From positions 1,871,761-1,935,760 of the forward strand of contig NW_020653993.1 of assembly GCF_003589595.1 (NCBI RefSeq): a DNA stretch of 64,000 bases, given 5' to 3'. The notes under the pieces are model-generated. The model worked only from the letters and a program-made list of their open reading frames with translations. It was not told the DNA's origin and ran no database searches. The position numbers and the translations under genes are program-made. The stretch is from Hyposmocoma kahamanoa (Eukaryota; Arthropoda; Insecta; Lepidoptera; Cosmopterigidae). Every line of letters begins with the position of its first letter. The first letter of the stretch is position 1. This document shows positions 54,072 through 64,000 of this stretch, one piece after another.

Positions 54072-54735
54072 TCAGGAGCGCACGTTTTGAGCACAACTGC
54101 AGGAATACCATCAGGCCCGCTGGACTTCCTGACGTCGAGGGCGAAGAGAGCACGCCGTACCGCGCATTGCGTAAAGCGGATTTCTGGCATAGAGTGCCCA
54201 CACCACGGGATAGTAGGTGGTGTATTACCCCCGTCGTCAAGATTTGAATTCGACGCAAAGAGAGAGCAAAGAAGGTCGGCTTTCTCTTTTGCGGAATGTG
54301 CCAGTGAGTCGTCAGGCTTGCGCAACGGCGGAAGAGACACCCGACAGAAGTTTCCCTGGACTGCCTTGGCGAGAGACCAGAAGGCACGGCTCCCAGAGGG
54401 ATAGCCCACTAGTTTCTCGCCAATTTTGCGAACGTGCACGAACTTTGCAGCGGCTATTACCTTCTTGCAGGACCTGGAGGCGGCGTTAAATTTCCGCTTC
54501 AAATTGGGGGTATTGGGATCATTGACAACTGACGCAGCGGACCAGGCCTGGTAGGCCTCACGTTTTGCTTTGCAAGCATCAGCGCAAGACCCACCGAACC
54601 AGGGCCTAGAACGGCCCCCAACGCGCACTGTCGAACTTGGAATGAAACATTCCATGCCCGACAGTATCGCCTCGGCAACCGATAATGCGCAGATGTAATT
54701 TGAAATGATGTTGGTGATTGGAAGATTACCAATTT
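54056..54735 (-). pseudogene. ORF2 linker region upstream of the reverse transcriptase
   Basis: The frame is open from about 54735 (ITNIISNYICALSVAEAILS) through the ATG at 54655 to a stop at 54056. It includes RSRPWFGGSCADACKAKREA (the PWW/PWF linker typical between endonuclease and polymerase), AKFVHVRKIGEKL, SRAFWSLAKAVQGNF, and near its end ALDVRKSSGPDGIPAVVLKT with CAPE. KSSGPDGIPA is the standard entry to the polymerase. The next residues should run into the 52623-54071 frame; a small deletion near 54060-54075 shifts the phase and loses about a dozen residues. Confidence 0.85.
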
Positions 54736-55720
54736 TTTATTTTTTAAGTAATGTAAGGAGCAAATAAACTGATGAGCAACATAACGGAAGGTGGTCATCG
54801 TAGTTTATTTACTTTTGTTATACCAGAAGCTACTGCCTTAGGCCAGGCGTCCTTTGATGGGATGGCATGGCAAGGGACCCTTCAATATTTCTGTATGCAA
54901 GCGCACACTGGCGGTAATTATGCTGTACTATCCTTAGGCATGCAAAAGCATACCGTCGCTACATCATGCTTGCGCGTAGCCTGTTTTCAGATCAGTCGTC
55001 ACATTGCAATTTGTGTGTGCAAACTGGTAGCAGCTGTATAATAATAAATTGTTCTGAGTCTAGCTGAACGAAAAGAAGAGAACTATATTCTAAAAAGAAA
55101 AGATTTTGGGTGACTAACCTACCGAAGCCTGTGGAAGTGTCTTGAGCTAAGGCATGCCTTCGGCTCGGTATCCCTAAGCTTACCGCAGCTTTGTTTTTGT
55201 AACTACAACCGTTGTAACTAAAATTTTAACCATAATAGACTTCTACTGTTTAACTACGCAAGTTCAGTATCTGTAACTTAGAGCCGATCATTTTAAGGAT
55301 GGTATTGCAGGTGCCAAGTATTCTGTTAAACAGGTAAGTAATGTTCTTCAAATTAAGGGACAGATTATCGATAAAAATGCACGTGCACATCACTAATATG
55401 CGACAAACGAATTACATCGCAAAAAGGCGGGCGTGGAGTTCTGCCAAACGGGCCCATAAAAAAGGGTCCCGTAACAACCCGAGTTTTAGCAATGGTGTGA
55501 ACTAGAGCCGTCAGTTGATAGCTTCCGGGAAAATACTTCAAAAAAGTGAGTCCTTATCAGCTAGTCAGTTCAACTTTGGTGGTGTATCGTCTTTTTTTTA
55601 GCACGAATAAGTTTAGTTGACCTAAATTATTTACATCGATTTAGAGTTTCGATTAATCATGCAAACTTCTACCAGAAGACTAGCTATCAGAAGACTAACA
55701 CAGATATCGCTATATTAAAG
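54736..55720. other. Spacer with an 89-codon open frame of unknown nature
   Basis: The plus-strand frame at 54772-55041 (MSNITEGGHRSLFTFVIPEA...) matches no family I know; surrounding sequence has repeat-like words (CTGTATGCAAGCGCACACTG) but no second copy in the window. The rest is unassigned. Confidence 0.3.
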
Positions 55721-56070
55721 TACCGGCACGCTATGATGGCCATTTTGACAGATTACAATAGTGAGGTCAAATCTCAATTCATTATAGAAAAAAATATAAT
55801 CAAATGCGAGTCGCATCTATAACTTTTTAGATTATTAAGACGTAAATAAAGTTCAAATTGACGAGTAAGGGTCAACAGTAATGCAGTATCAATATCCAAA
55901 ATCCAAAGTCAGGTCAAAACTACGTCACAATCACAGTTTGTTCTTTTCTCAGTGCTTTGTCTTGCATTAAGCTTTGGATCGAGTTTGCCGGAGGTTGTAC
56001 TGGCCAGCGATATAAAAATCGATCGTATTAGATTTCATTTTTTTAAATTTCGAAACGATTGACGAATCGA
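55721..56070 (+). mobile_element. Inverted-repeat element family G, copy 2 (right end lost)
   Basis: Begins TACCGGCACGCTATGATGGC, CATTTTGACAGATTACAATA and shares TCAAATCTCAATTCATTATA, AATCAAATGCGAGTCGCATC and CGATCGTATTAGATTTCATT with 6131-6530. It is truncated after about 56060. Confidence 0.65.
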
Positions 56071-56207
56071 GCCAGCTGATGTTACAAATTTCTCAAGAAT
56101 ATTCTTGTTGCCGTTGCGCCTATAAGAACTTATTAAATTATTACATTCTATGACGTTATGCAAACATATTCATTTTTAACAATGTAAGTTATATCTATTA
56201 ATGTTTT

Positions 56208-56440
56208 TTTTATAATACTAAGTGACGGGACGTAAAAGTCGTGCGCCTGGTGGAAAGCGACACGCCTGTCTATAACAGTTGGAGTTAAATCACCAAGAAT
56301 TGAGGGGCACTGAAATTTCACCAGCACTCTTACCTTTCGAAACCAGAACGCAGTGATGCTCAGCAATGTGAGGCAGAAATAAATAAAGTGGCAGTACTTC
56401 CCTGGACGAACTCTTTCACAAAAAGCTCTACGGCTCCTAA
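56208..56440 (+). repeat. Dispersed repeat family A copy
   Basis: TATAATACTAAGTGACGGGA, CGTAAAAGTCGTGCGCCTGG, GCGACACGCCTGTCTATAAC, GAACGCAGTGATGC, TACTTCCCTGGACGAACTCT and AAGCTCTACGGCTCC. Confidence 0.75.
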
Positions 56441-57020
56441 AATATATAATATATTAGTGTAATAATGAATTTATAACTACGTACATTTCGGTTCACAAAA
56501 ATTGTTTTGATGTATAAATACCCTACAACCGAAAACCAGATCTTATTCTAAGATTATTCTTTAAGGTCATAAAATAACAAATTAAAGAAAAATCAGGTAT
56601 GACCGGGAAAATCCGCATACATTCATGATATATTACAGGTGGCTCGAGCCACGCCATATTAACCCTGTGTGTAGCCCTCAGGAAACCATTAGGGTGAAGG
56701 TCGTTTCCTTGTGACGTAATGTCCATTAGAACCATGGTGGGACACGGTAATGCTTCACCCGTCGTGGCACTGTACAGACGACAGCGATTTTGTTTTTTTA
56801 GCCTAAAATTGTAGGTCTATTTCACCTGAAGTAATATAAACTATCTTGGAAACAGGCAGCTGTCACTGTGAAAGTGACGTCTCATAGATCATAAACAGTT
56901 TTTTCAGGTTATTTTATTAACAAAGTCATAGAAATGAAACCTATTATTAATAATGTAACAGAGCAAAACGGAATGCACTCCGCGGCACTAACCAGAACTC
57001 ACAGAACTGGGGGTCCGAAA
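56441..57020. other. Spacer, nothing recognised
   Basis: No feature can be supported. Confidence 0.4.
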
Positions 57021-57137
57021 AAATAACTGTCAAATAAGTAATATTCGACCAAATTAAAAGACAACGTCAAGTATGAAGCTTCACTTGCATCATGCGTCTT
57101 TCAATTTGGTCGAGTATTACCTATTTGACAGTTATTT
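57021..57137. mobile_element. Foldback element, 113-117 bp
   Basis: AAATAACTGTCAAATAAGTA, ATATTCGACCAAATT, AAAGAC (57021-57062) is mirrored by GTCTTTCAATTTGGTCGAGT, ATTACCTATTTGACAGTTAT (57096-57135) with four mismatches over 40 bases. The 33-base loop has no open frame. Confidence 0.7.
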
Positions 57138-57189
57138 ATGACGGACGGATGTCGGACGGAGAATGAGAGTAGACCCCCTGAACCGGTTT

Positions 57190-57290
57190 AGAAAAGATCA
57201 ATTCCCAAATTGGTCCTACCGGGAATCGAACCCGGCACCTCCTCAACCAGCACCCACAGTGCAAACCATTGGGGCATCGAGGCTATCAAA
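57190..57290 (-). mobile_element. tRNA-derived SINE head, family T
   Basis: Plus text TTGGTCCTACCGGGAATCGA, ACCCGGCACCT is the complement of a B-box (GGTTCGATTCCCGG). An A-box-like TGCCCCAATGGTTTG lies 50 bases upstream on the minus strand. Variants at 61055 and 62340 carry the same lead (TTCCCAAATTGGTCC), so this is a repeat family, not a tRNA gene. Confidence 0.6.
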
Positions 57291-58499
57291 ATAGCTGCAT
57301 TATATTTAATAATGGTTGCTAACAGATTGACCGCATGTATGCAGTTAATGCGTGAAGTCGTTATGAATTTCATGCAGTCGAGGTCTAGGATAACGACTAG
57401 GTACAGCAATTCGGACAGTAGTTCTGTCAGTTGAACAGCAACCGTTCACCCACTGGGCCACCACCGAAATATTATCATTTTCAATTTGCTCTTCCACAAA
57501 AGGTACCAATATAAGTAAATTATATTTTATTAAGAGAGAAAAGGGCTTCAGTTTCCACTTAAGATAGAGGTAAGTCAGGGCCGCTTTGCTAAAGGAGTAA
57601 AATAGTAGAACAAGAAATGTAAACCCAAAAACCATATTATGTACCCGTGTGATAATAAAGTCACATAATGTTTATGTCAAATGTGCTTTTATCACATGAG
57701 AGTCATAAAACTAATACAAATGCAAGAAACAAATTATATACTTACATGAGAGATTTTATAACTCATATTTAAGCATAAAAACTTATTCGACCTTTAAACC
57801 TCTGTCCCGAAAAGTCACCAAAACCGAAACATAGTAATGTAAGCATAACTGCATGGTTTTATGCCAAAAATGGCCTTATTACACGAACATTTCATATTAT
57901 CTTGTTTATTCATTAAAGAACCACTGTGTTAAAAAAAAACATCGAAACTTGTTTTTTAATTAACATATTAATATACTCATGCACATATTTAGAAGAACGC
58001 TAAAAATATTGAATTATGATAACAACGTTCTTATAATCCACTGACAATATATTCCAGTGCCTCTACCATGAGATTACAGACGCTAGCGACCGAAAAATGT
58101 TTGTATACAAAACTATGTTTGTTCTTTTGATCGCTGGGGGCGGTGTATAATTTGCCACACAAAATTGTGAAGTAACTTACGCGTTCGCTAGCGACAACTG
58201 TCACAGTAATCCTGTGGTAGAGGCAACGTTTAATTGTAATCAATAGACGATTAGTCATTCTTTTTTCAAATTAAACGTTCAGGTATTTGTGGCCAGTGGT
58301 TAATATGAACGTTGTTATCATAACTCAACTTTTTATTAAGTGTTCTTCTAAATATGTCCATGAGTGTAGATTGTATATATTTAATAATAATGTGCTAAAC
58401 AATTACACCAATTACATGGTACAAATTAGGAAATACCTTGCACTACACACAGCAACACAATATCCAGATTAGGAACAATTTAGAAAAGGTAATTTCCCA
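57291..58499. other. AT-rich spacer, nothing firm
   Basis: A second tRNA-like A-box (GGCCCAGTGGGTGAACGG, minus strand, about 57450-57467) is noted without a B-box. No gene is supported. Confidence 0.35.
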
Positions 58500-58575
58500 A
58501 ATTAGTATAGTTGAAGAAATATTATTTCTCCCATGAATGTTGTCTCTTGGAACGGCTTATCCTTTCTATTACAAT

Positions 58576-58803
58576 CATTGACTTACAATTATATGGACAT
58601 CGGGTCCGCGCTAAAAAGTGTCCGCACTTGTAAGGCGCTAAAATCGTATACTGAGCGCCAAACTCCGCTTTAGTCTTCATTTGTTCTACTGACAGCGCGA
58701 TACTGCGATGACATTACAATTTAAATTTCGAATAGGTTGACTTGGGACATTTTTTTCGTGGTTTTTGTATTAGACCCGTCGTCCATTTATTTGTAAGTCA
58801 ATG
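58576..58803 (+). mobile_element. hAT- or P-like MITE, family M1 copy 3
   Basis: Same inverted ends as 21850 (CATTGACTTACAATTATATG ... ATGGACGACGGGTC inverted). A perfect 8-bp duplication ATTACAAT flanks it (58568-58575, 58804-58811). About 40 interior bases are deleted relative to copy 1. Confidence 0.85.
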
Positions 58804-58840
58804 ATTACAATACAGTAATAAAACCAGTAACACTTTTAGG

Positions 58841-58966
58841 GAATGAAACTATTTTTCCGGATTTAAATCACGTATATTTGTTTTTTCAAACTAACCGACG
58901 TTTCGGGCCCTTTACAGGTCCCATGGTCACCCACAGTCAACCGCGAAAACCTAAGAACTCGACAGT
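58841..58966 (-). mobile_element. Family C insertion with 13-bp duplication
   Basis: AGTAACACTTTTA occurs directly on both sides (about 58827-58840 and 58967-58979). A duplication of this length points to a retroelement. The minus strand ends CGATTTAAATCCGGAAAAAT, AGTTTCATTCCC. Confidence 0.7.
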
Positions 58967-59290
58967 AACACTTTTACTCAAAGCGTACATGGACTTAATG
59001 ATCTTGGTCCATCGTACGAGATATGGGTGCGCTAAATGCTGTTTCTGAATTCTAGTTTTCAATGAATTCGTAAAATACCGACTGCCGACTATTTTCTCAC
59101 TCATTCAACAGAGTTAGTTTCGCGAGAATGCGTAAAAGTGTTTAAACTAGTTATTTGCACTATTTCTTTTAATTAGATGGGCTTGCTCTTGACCACTACT
59201 TAGCTCTGGAGCTAAGATAGGATCTACGATGGAACAAGCTTGCCCAGAAGTGATAAGGCGAATCGGTGTAAATAATATTTCGCCAACTGT

Positions 59291-59969
59291 ACTAATGGAA
59301 ATCGAACCAAATATAGCGCTCATTGCACAAACCGTTGGGTCACCAAGCTCGTCGTATATTTAACAAGAAATCTCAAAGTATTACGTAAAAAAATTAATGT
59401 AAATTCTTGCACTTAACCAATTTCTCATCCAAAGTGCGCAGCCTTGCAAATGAGCAATAACCCGGAGGTCACGTTTATGCAGACGGGTTGAGGTGTGGCC
59501 ATGAAAGCGGTGTACTACAAGAAACATAACCAAACCCATGACTTGTTCGTAACGTCATTGGTATCATAAAAAAACCTACTTGTCTCAATACATGGCAAAA
59601 CAGTTTTGCAGTGCCAATTAGAACTTAATAAGAACCTTATTGCAAATAAGAATCTTAAATCGCATACAGAAGTTGACAAGTCCCATGTGCTTAAAATTAC
59701 ACAAGCACACTTACCTTACCTTCTCTGGACAAACTCACAAGGGGCCTACTGCTCCAGGCTAGCATTCCACCCCACGCCACAATATATTGTGGATATTACA
59801 AATATTCACACGAAGCTTAGTTTTAATTATAGTGACCCTCCCAACCTACCCTTAAGGCATACGAGAAGGGCACTATTACCTGTGTGCGCATAAGTACCTT
59901 ACAAGTTCGGCTTCTGAACCCAGATCAGCCAGTGCACAGGGTTGTCACAGACCTCTGTCACTTGACTTC
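59291..59969 (+). repeat. Spacer with two family A scraps
   Basis: Bases 59538-59575 (TGACTTGTTCGTAACGTCAT) are an inverted 5' end and 59670-59760 (AGTTGACAAGTCCCATGTGC ... CTGGACAAACTCACAAGG) a forward 3' part of family A. Confidence 0.5.
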
Positions 59970-60391
59970 ATTCACCGCGACAGTTGCTTCAGCTGTACCA
60001 AGCACAAGTCGGGTCGTTCAAGGATTACTGCTGCAACTTTTGGGATGGTTCTGCTACATAGGAACTGGCCACCTTGGATTCAATTGATGACCGCGCCAAG
60101 AGGCTCATAGGTGACTTGGAATTAGTGGAAGCGAAGATACAGAGCCTTGAACACCGCCATAAAGTTGCATGCTTGTCGGTATTTTACAGGATATATCACG
60201 GAGAGTGTGCGGTGGAATCACACGATTTAATTCCACATTTCCCTTTCTATCACCGGGAACTAGGCGTAGGCATGTGTTCCACCTTTATGTTGTGGATATG
60301 CACGAAGCATTACGGTTCACGTTTATATCATCCTCATCGTCACTTTCCATCACGTGAGATGGAGGTCAAATGCGCACTTACATTTGTATAA
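59970..60391 (+). pseudogene. CR1/Jockey-like LINE reverse-transcriptase C-terminus
   Basis: Reads LLQLYQAQVGSFKDYCCNFW, DGSAT, a stop, ELATLDSIDDRAKRLIGD, then HKVACLSVFYRIYHGECAVE, HDLIPHFPFYH and, after a frameshift near 60260, RHVFHLYVVDMHEALR. It parallels LLLYKAQVRPHMEYCSHLWA, LDSIQRRALRIV and FYRLYNGEC of the large LINE at 52623, but belongs to a different family, the one whose 3' end is at 4466. The 3' UTR ends GAGATGGAGGTCAAATGCGC, with AATAAA at 60391-60397. Confidence 0.75.
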
Positions 60392-60397
60392 ATAAAA

Positions 60398-61054
60398 GTT
60401 GTTTTTTAACCATATTTGAGTTGATACTGTTGTTGATAATAGGTCTTTATTCTAGATAAATCATCAGGTTGTATTCAGATTAGAACGTGCTAAATTTTAT
60501 AGGGAATAAGGTAACGAGCCATATATTAAAACAATCACGTGACAACAGGCAGCGGCCCGGGCGTATTACTTGACTTGAGATACGGCTCAACTTTTATAAA
60601 TAATCTTCCTGTTGAATTAGGTACTTTTGAGATAGGCCAATATTCTAGACAAACATCGATATCAGACAGATTATTCTGACAACAATAAACAATTTTGCAA
60701 ATAAAAATTTCAATCACGTCGATAAGATTATTAGCTATTAATATAACAAATGTTTATATTGTTTTTATCTGAAGTTGTTTTTTTAATGAAAAATAAAGGC
60801 ACGCTCCATCATAATCTTATCAGATTTTAATTAGCAATAAAACCTGATGATGCCTGTTTGTCCAAAATATATATATTCACTTCAGCTTTGTATGAATAGA
60901 TTCAAATTGTAGTTTTCGCGAAAGCTCTTTTTTTATGTACTAGACAATCACACGGAATTCCCTTTACTATGGGTACCATAGAATCGGAATTCACTCTTTA
61001 ACACTTTCCAGAATACCCAGACCATAATCAAAATGAAAAAAGTTCATTTTTTAT
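60398..61054. other. AT-rich spacer, nothing recognised
   Basis: No feature can be supported. Confidence 0.4.
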
Positions 61055-61110
61055 CATTGGTCCTACCGAGAATTGAACGCGAGACATCTTTATCTAGAGC
61101 CTACACTGAA
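61055..61110 (-). mobile_element. tRNA-derived SINE fragment, family T
   Basis: CATTGGTCCTACCGAGAATT, GAACGCGAGACATCT matches the head of the unit at 57190; the rest is lost. Confidence 0.45.
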
Positions 61111-62339
61111 AAGAACGAGGCAAAGCACTTGATACGAATGAATGAAATATATTCCATTTTTTACTATGTATACCTATTTAATAGTGATATAAACCTAATA
61201 ATAAGGGAAATCCCCACAAGCGTTGTTAAGTAGCAATTTCTTTCGTGGAATAGCAAAGTTAGGATGCAAAAGCGATATAACAACGGAGTACGCCAGTTGG
61301 AAATAGTGGTTTGACATTAAGAACCATTTTTAGTGGCCACCTCCTTAAACTATGTTCCAGTAGATCAAGAGAGCTCTTGACACGATTTGCCGGTGTACAG
61401 CCTTCAGACATATTCCCTGTCTTTTGAAACGTGTTTTCTGCCTTCACATGGGATTTAACCTGTTTTACATTTGTAAAGAGTAACGAGTGATACGTTAGAC
61501 GTGTCGGTAAAGTTGAAATGACTATATTGTTGTCAATATAACACATAAGAGGGCTTGTATGAAAAGAGTGGTAATTGTTAATGAAGTTGTAAATGGCATG
61601 AATGGCTCTTCTTGAAGCCTGAGCTTCGGCGCTATTCGAATTTTACAGAAATTGACAATTCTATTGTTCATCCATTTCATTCTGATGTCCTATCTTCTTT
61701 TTTGTAGCATTCTTGACCGAGCGGTAGTGGTTATGACGAAGTGTGATTGTTAGGGGCTGATATAGCTCGCCTTACGATATAGCGTCTCCCTGTTGGTGGA
61801 CTTTCTGGTTCACTGATCTTCCGCGCAGTATAGTGCCTTGTTCATTCTGATAAGCATATCATGGATTTCATTACTTTCTCTGCAGAAACTTTACGTGTAA
61901 TGACTTAGTCAAAACAGCGAATGTAACGTACACTATCTGTTGGCACTGGTGGCTAGCCGCCATGATCCAGCAGCTCCTGCATTCATCAACCAAATCAAGG
62001 TACGTGGTGCTTTGTTCAGTGTAGTTATGGTGCAAACCTGTAGGTACGGTTCTCATCTCGCAAAAGGAATCACGAAACGGCTCCTTGTGGAGCTACGTCT
62101 ATCCTGCACATGTATGGATCTTTTGCATTTTGTTAACTTCGTTCCCACACTTTTAAATGAATTTGTACACTGTCACAAGTGATATTCTGATGTAACAAAG
62201 TAATGTAAAAATGAGATTAATAATGTTCCAGACAACCACACCAGTAACCCGGTCTCAAATTAGAAAATTCTCTCTACTACGTAGGCTAGATCAACGGAGT
62301 TCACTCAAAGCGGACTCAAAACATCTAGACCGGAACCAA
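61111..62339. other. Spacer, nothing firm
   Basis: Several short open frames (61259-61546 minus, 61940-62182 plus) have no recognisable domains. The minus strand at 61560-61860 has coding-like stretches broken by stops and may be an old transposon, but I cannot name it. Confidence 0.3.
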
Positions 62340-62430
62340 TTTTGAAAAGATTATTTCCCAAATTGGTCCCACTAGAAATTGAACCCGGCAACGCCAACAT
62401 TGCAAGCCGGAGGTCACCGAGGTCATCTTT
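62340..62430 (-). mobile_element. tRNA-derived SINE head, family T
   Basis: TTCCCAAATTGGTCCCACTA, GAAATTGAACCCGGC, then GCAAGCCGGAGGTCACCGAG. Same lead and box order as 57190-57290, more diverged. Confidence 0.5.
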
Positions 62431-62439
62431 TTATATGAT

Positions 62440-63215
62440 TATTAACTGAAAGGACAAACACAAACAACAAACCGTGTGCCTACTGGTAAGCATCACGCAT
62501 ACTCAGAGCTTTAAATCGCAAATGTTCCGTCAACCTAAGACATAAATTGGACAAGTTGCATATAGATACCTATATCTTGAAGGTGGTTTTCCACCGGCGA
62601 GGCGAGACGAGACCTGGCGACACCAGAATACAAATTTGAATGGCAAAATTTCAATTATCTCCTTCTTCAGTGGATGAGGTCTGGATTGATGAGAATAGGC
62701 GAGGCGAAAATCGGAATCTTTGTGATGTACTATTGAATCGTATTGCTGCCTACATAGAGTGTTATACTCTGCAATGGAACACGATTTCGCATAATCTCGC
62801 TCGATCTTACGATGGCTATTAATATCAATCGCAAGATAGTGGGGTACGTACGATTTGACATTAAAAAAAAAACTGTTTCATCTGATTCGTCTTCCGTTAA
62901 CATATTTATAATAATAATTTACGGGACATACTACTTCAGCCGCGTATTTATCGCTAGAAGAACTGAACAGCACTGAATCTTCACTATCCACAATCACAGC
63001 GCGAGCTGGCGCGAGATGGCGATGGCTGGCGCGAGATCGCACGATCTATTAATGGCACATTTTGGTGGAAATTCTCGTCTCCCCTCTTATCGTCGCGCCT
63101 CGCTAGTGGAAAGTCACCTTCAGATTGTTGCTTGGCAGTAAAAATAGACATGGTAGTAGTCAGTACTAACCAAGACGAACCCTGTAACAAGGAGCTCTAC
63201 TACTACTTGTTTTAG
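62440..63215 (+). repeat. Family A copy split by a DNA element
   Basis: 62440-62570 (GTGTGCCTACTGGTAAGC, GAGCTTTAAATCGCAAATG, CATAAATTGGACAAGTTGCA) and 63125-63215 (TTGCTTGGCAGTAAAAATAG, AACAAGGAGCTCTACTACTA) are the left and right parts of one forward copy. The element at 62578-63122 sits between them. Confidence 0.6.
62578..63122. mobile_element. 0.55-kb inverted-repeat element inside family A
   Basis: Ends TGAAGGTGGTTTTCCACCGG, CGAGGCGAGACGA and, inverted, TGAAGGTGACTTTCCACTAG, CGAGGCGCGACGA. The right portion has a tandem CTGGCGCGAGAT (63006-63042). No target duplication is clear. The 60-codon frame at 62640-62822 has no known motif. Non-autonomous. Confidence 0.7.
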
Positions 63216-63534
63216 TTAACTATGCCTCTGATAACGATGCGGAGTATCATGTGCTATAAGAGGTGTTATTTAAAAGAGCTATTTGTGTCGTACTACACGA
63301 CCTAATTCTCTACTCGCTAGATGCTAGCCATCGCGGAAGAAAACTTATATTGTAAAAGTTTCTACCGTCAAACTTATATAGATTTTGAATAAAAATTCAA
63401 AGTTTTAACAGTGGTCTTAGAATACATATAAAATTATACATAAGATAATATTTACTTGATATTAAACAATAAAAGAACGTACTCCAAAAGCCAATTACGT
63501 CTAACTGGTTAAGATTAATTCAATGAGCTCTAAC
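63216..63534. other. AT-rich spacer, nothing recognised
   Basis: No feature can be supported. Confidence 0.4.
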
Positions 63535-63800
63535 CAGGGAAGTACTGCCACCTTACCTATTTCTGCCGCCAAGCAGTGATGTGAGCATTAGAAGGTTCCG
63601 GTTTTGAAGGGATAGGGTGCTGGCGAAATTACAGGCACATGGGACTTGTCAACTTATGTCTCAGGGTGATGGGCGCAGTGGGAGTACTTCTCAGATTTGC
63701 GATTTAAAGCGCTGTGAAACTGTTACGGATAGGCATGTCGCTCACCACCAGACGCAGGTCTTGTGACAGGACGAACAAGTCATGTGTCTAGTGCTAAGAG
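63535..63800 (-). repeat. Dispersed repeat family A copy with a facing 5' end
   Basis: Inverted copy (CAGGGAAGTACTGCCACCTT ... GGCATGTCGCTCACCACCAG) followed immediately by a forward 5' end (GACAGGACGAACAAGTCATG). Again the 5' ends face each other. Confidence 0.7.
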
Positions 63801-63811
63801 CTTTTATATAA

Positions 63812-64000
63812 TAATAATAACGCACACACTCAACATAGCCCCGCACTAGGGAAATCCTGTGTCGCGGGTACTATGGACACACACATAGACAACCACAAGT
63901 TACACTCAAACTCACGAGAGAAATAAATGTAGGCCATATAAATATTTCTCCCGGCCCGGGAATCGAACCTGGGACCTCTGCGTGGCTGTCCGGCATGGTA
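63812..64000 (-). mobile_element. tRNA-derived SINE, cut by the window edge
   Basis: Inverted copy of 50789-50990: GCACTAGGGAAATCCTGTGT, CTCAAACTCACGAGAGAAAT, CCGGCCCGGGAATCGAACCT, GGGACCTCTGCGTGGC. The very start of its head lies beyond 64000. Confidence 0.7.

Larger units (their letters stand above)
52560..54735 (-). mobile_element. 5'-truncated CR1/Jockey-like LINE
   Basis: Runs on the minus strand from about 54735 to a poly(A) run at 52560-52574. It keeps the linker and reverse-transcriptase part of ORF2 (two overlapping open frames) and a short 3' UTR ending TGCCTACTAGTTAACAT. ORF1 and the endonuclease are missing. The 5' boundary is judged from where the reading frame meets AT-rich stops, at about 54735-54746. 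AATTTTTT occurs at both borders and may be a target duplication but is too simple to trust. Same family as the scrap at 32154. Confidence 0.85.
58500..59290 (-). repeat. Dispersed unit E, copy 2, with two nested insertions
   Basis: Inverted relative of 49964-50345, split by a MITE (58576-58803) and by a family C piece (58841-58966). Removing both restores CCTTTCTATTACAAT, ACAGTAATAAAACC, AGTAACACTTTTACTC, consistent with copy 1 except for its 45-base deletion. Confidence 0.7.

Noticed and set aside
54772..55041. 89-codon open frame on the plus strand
   Set aside because: No recognisable motif; long enough to be accidental in this sequence; no supporting splice sites.
1..64000. CRISPR arrays, operons, ribosome binding sites, rRNA
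   Set aside because: None is present; the sequence is eukaryotic and the tandem repeats seen are simple or transposon-derived.

Overview
The window is non-coding-rich, AT-rich eukaryotic DNA. The repeat vocabulary points to an insect, most likely a moth or butterfly (Lepidoptera): an RTE-type LINE tail reading GGAGGCCTATGT...AGTGGACGTCTATTGG followed by (TGATGA)n, the AACCGACTTCAAAAAAAGG repeat, CR1/Jockey-like LINE 3' ends with short AATAAA tails, tRNA-headed SINEs and many short inverted-repeat elements. No bacterial operon, rRNA, CRISPR array or intact tRNA gene is visible.

Host genes are almost absent. The best host candidate is one exon on the minus strand at 3110-3283. It has a clean acceptor and donor, and encodes a signal peptide followed by EVLLEES, possibly the start of an Eph-type receptor; its later exons would lie left of the window. 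A CpG-rich segment ending in a donor-like CAG|GTGAGC at about 18424-18481 could be a non-coding first exon, but this is weak and it sits next to a 10-base assembly gap (18510-18519).

The rest is a graveyard of transposons. The longest coding sequence is a 5'-truncated non-LTR retrotransposon on the minus strand (about 52560-54735) with an intact YADD reverse-transcriptase motif and a poly(A) tail, but with one frame break. Other LINE remnants lie at 1-161, 4466-4700, 8405-8566, 13070-13425, 27440-27905, 28428-28560, 32154-32208, 32640-33115, 42195-42430, 44700-44918, 45944-46030, 46135-46202, 46300-46577 and 59970-60391. A Penelope-like GIY-YIG fragment lies at 42585-42745, and a solo LTR with a perfect 5-bp target duplication at 51344-51725.

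DNA transposons are unusually legible. They include a 1.3-kb TTAA-flanked piggyBac-like element (28041-29338); a 1.05-kb element with long terminal inverted repeats and a DUF4817-like helix-turn-helix fragment (24335-25384); a 1.67-kb TATA-flanked element with a motif repeated on both strands and a spliced reading-frame start (34951-36624), itself inside a possible 4.6-kb element (33815-38405); a Harbinger-like remnant (40289-40866); a hAT- or P-like MITE family with 8-bp target duplications (21850, 29395, 58576); TAA-flanked foldback elements (1807, 32232); a TA-flanked MITE inserted in a tRNA-type SINE (48905-49158); and two copies of a 0.6-kb inverted-repeat element (17820, 38679). A dispersed repeat of about 330 bp (family A here) occurs more than 20 times, sometimes as facing pairs. 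Nested insertions (58500-59290, 62440-63215, 48858-49185, 28041-29338) give a relative order of arrival. No gene network can be reconstructed; the biology here is transposon turnover in what is probably a large intron or intergenic region.
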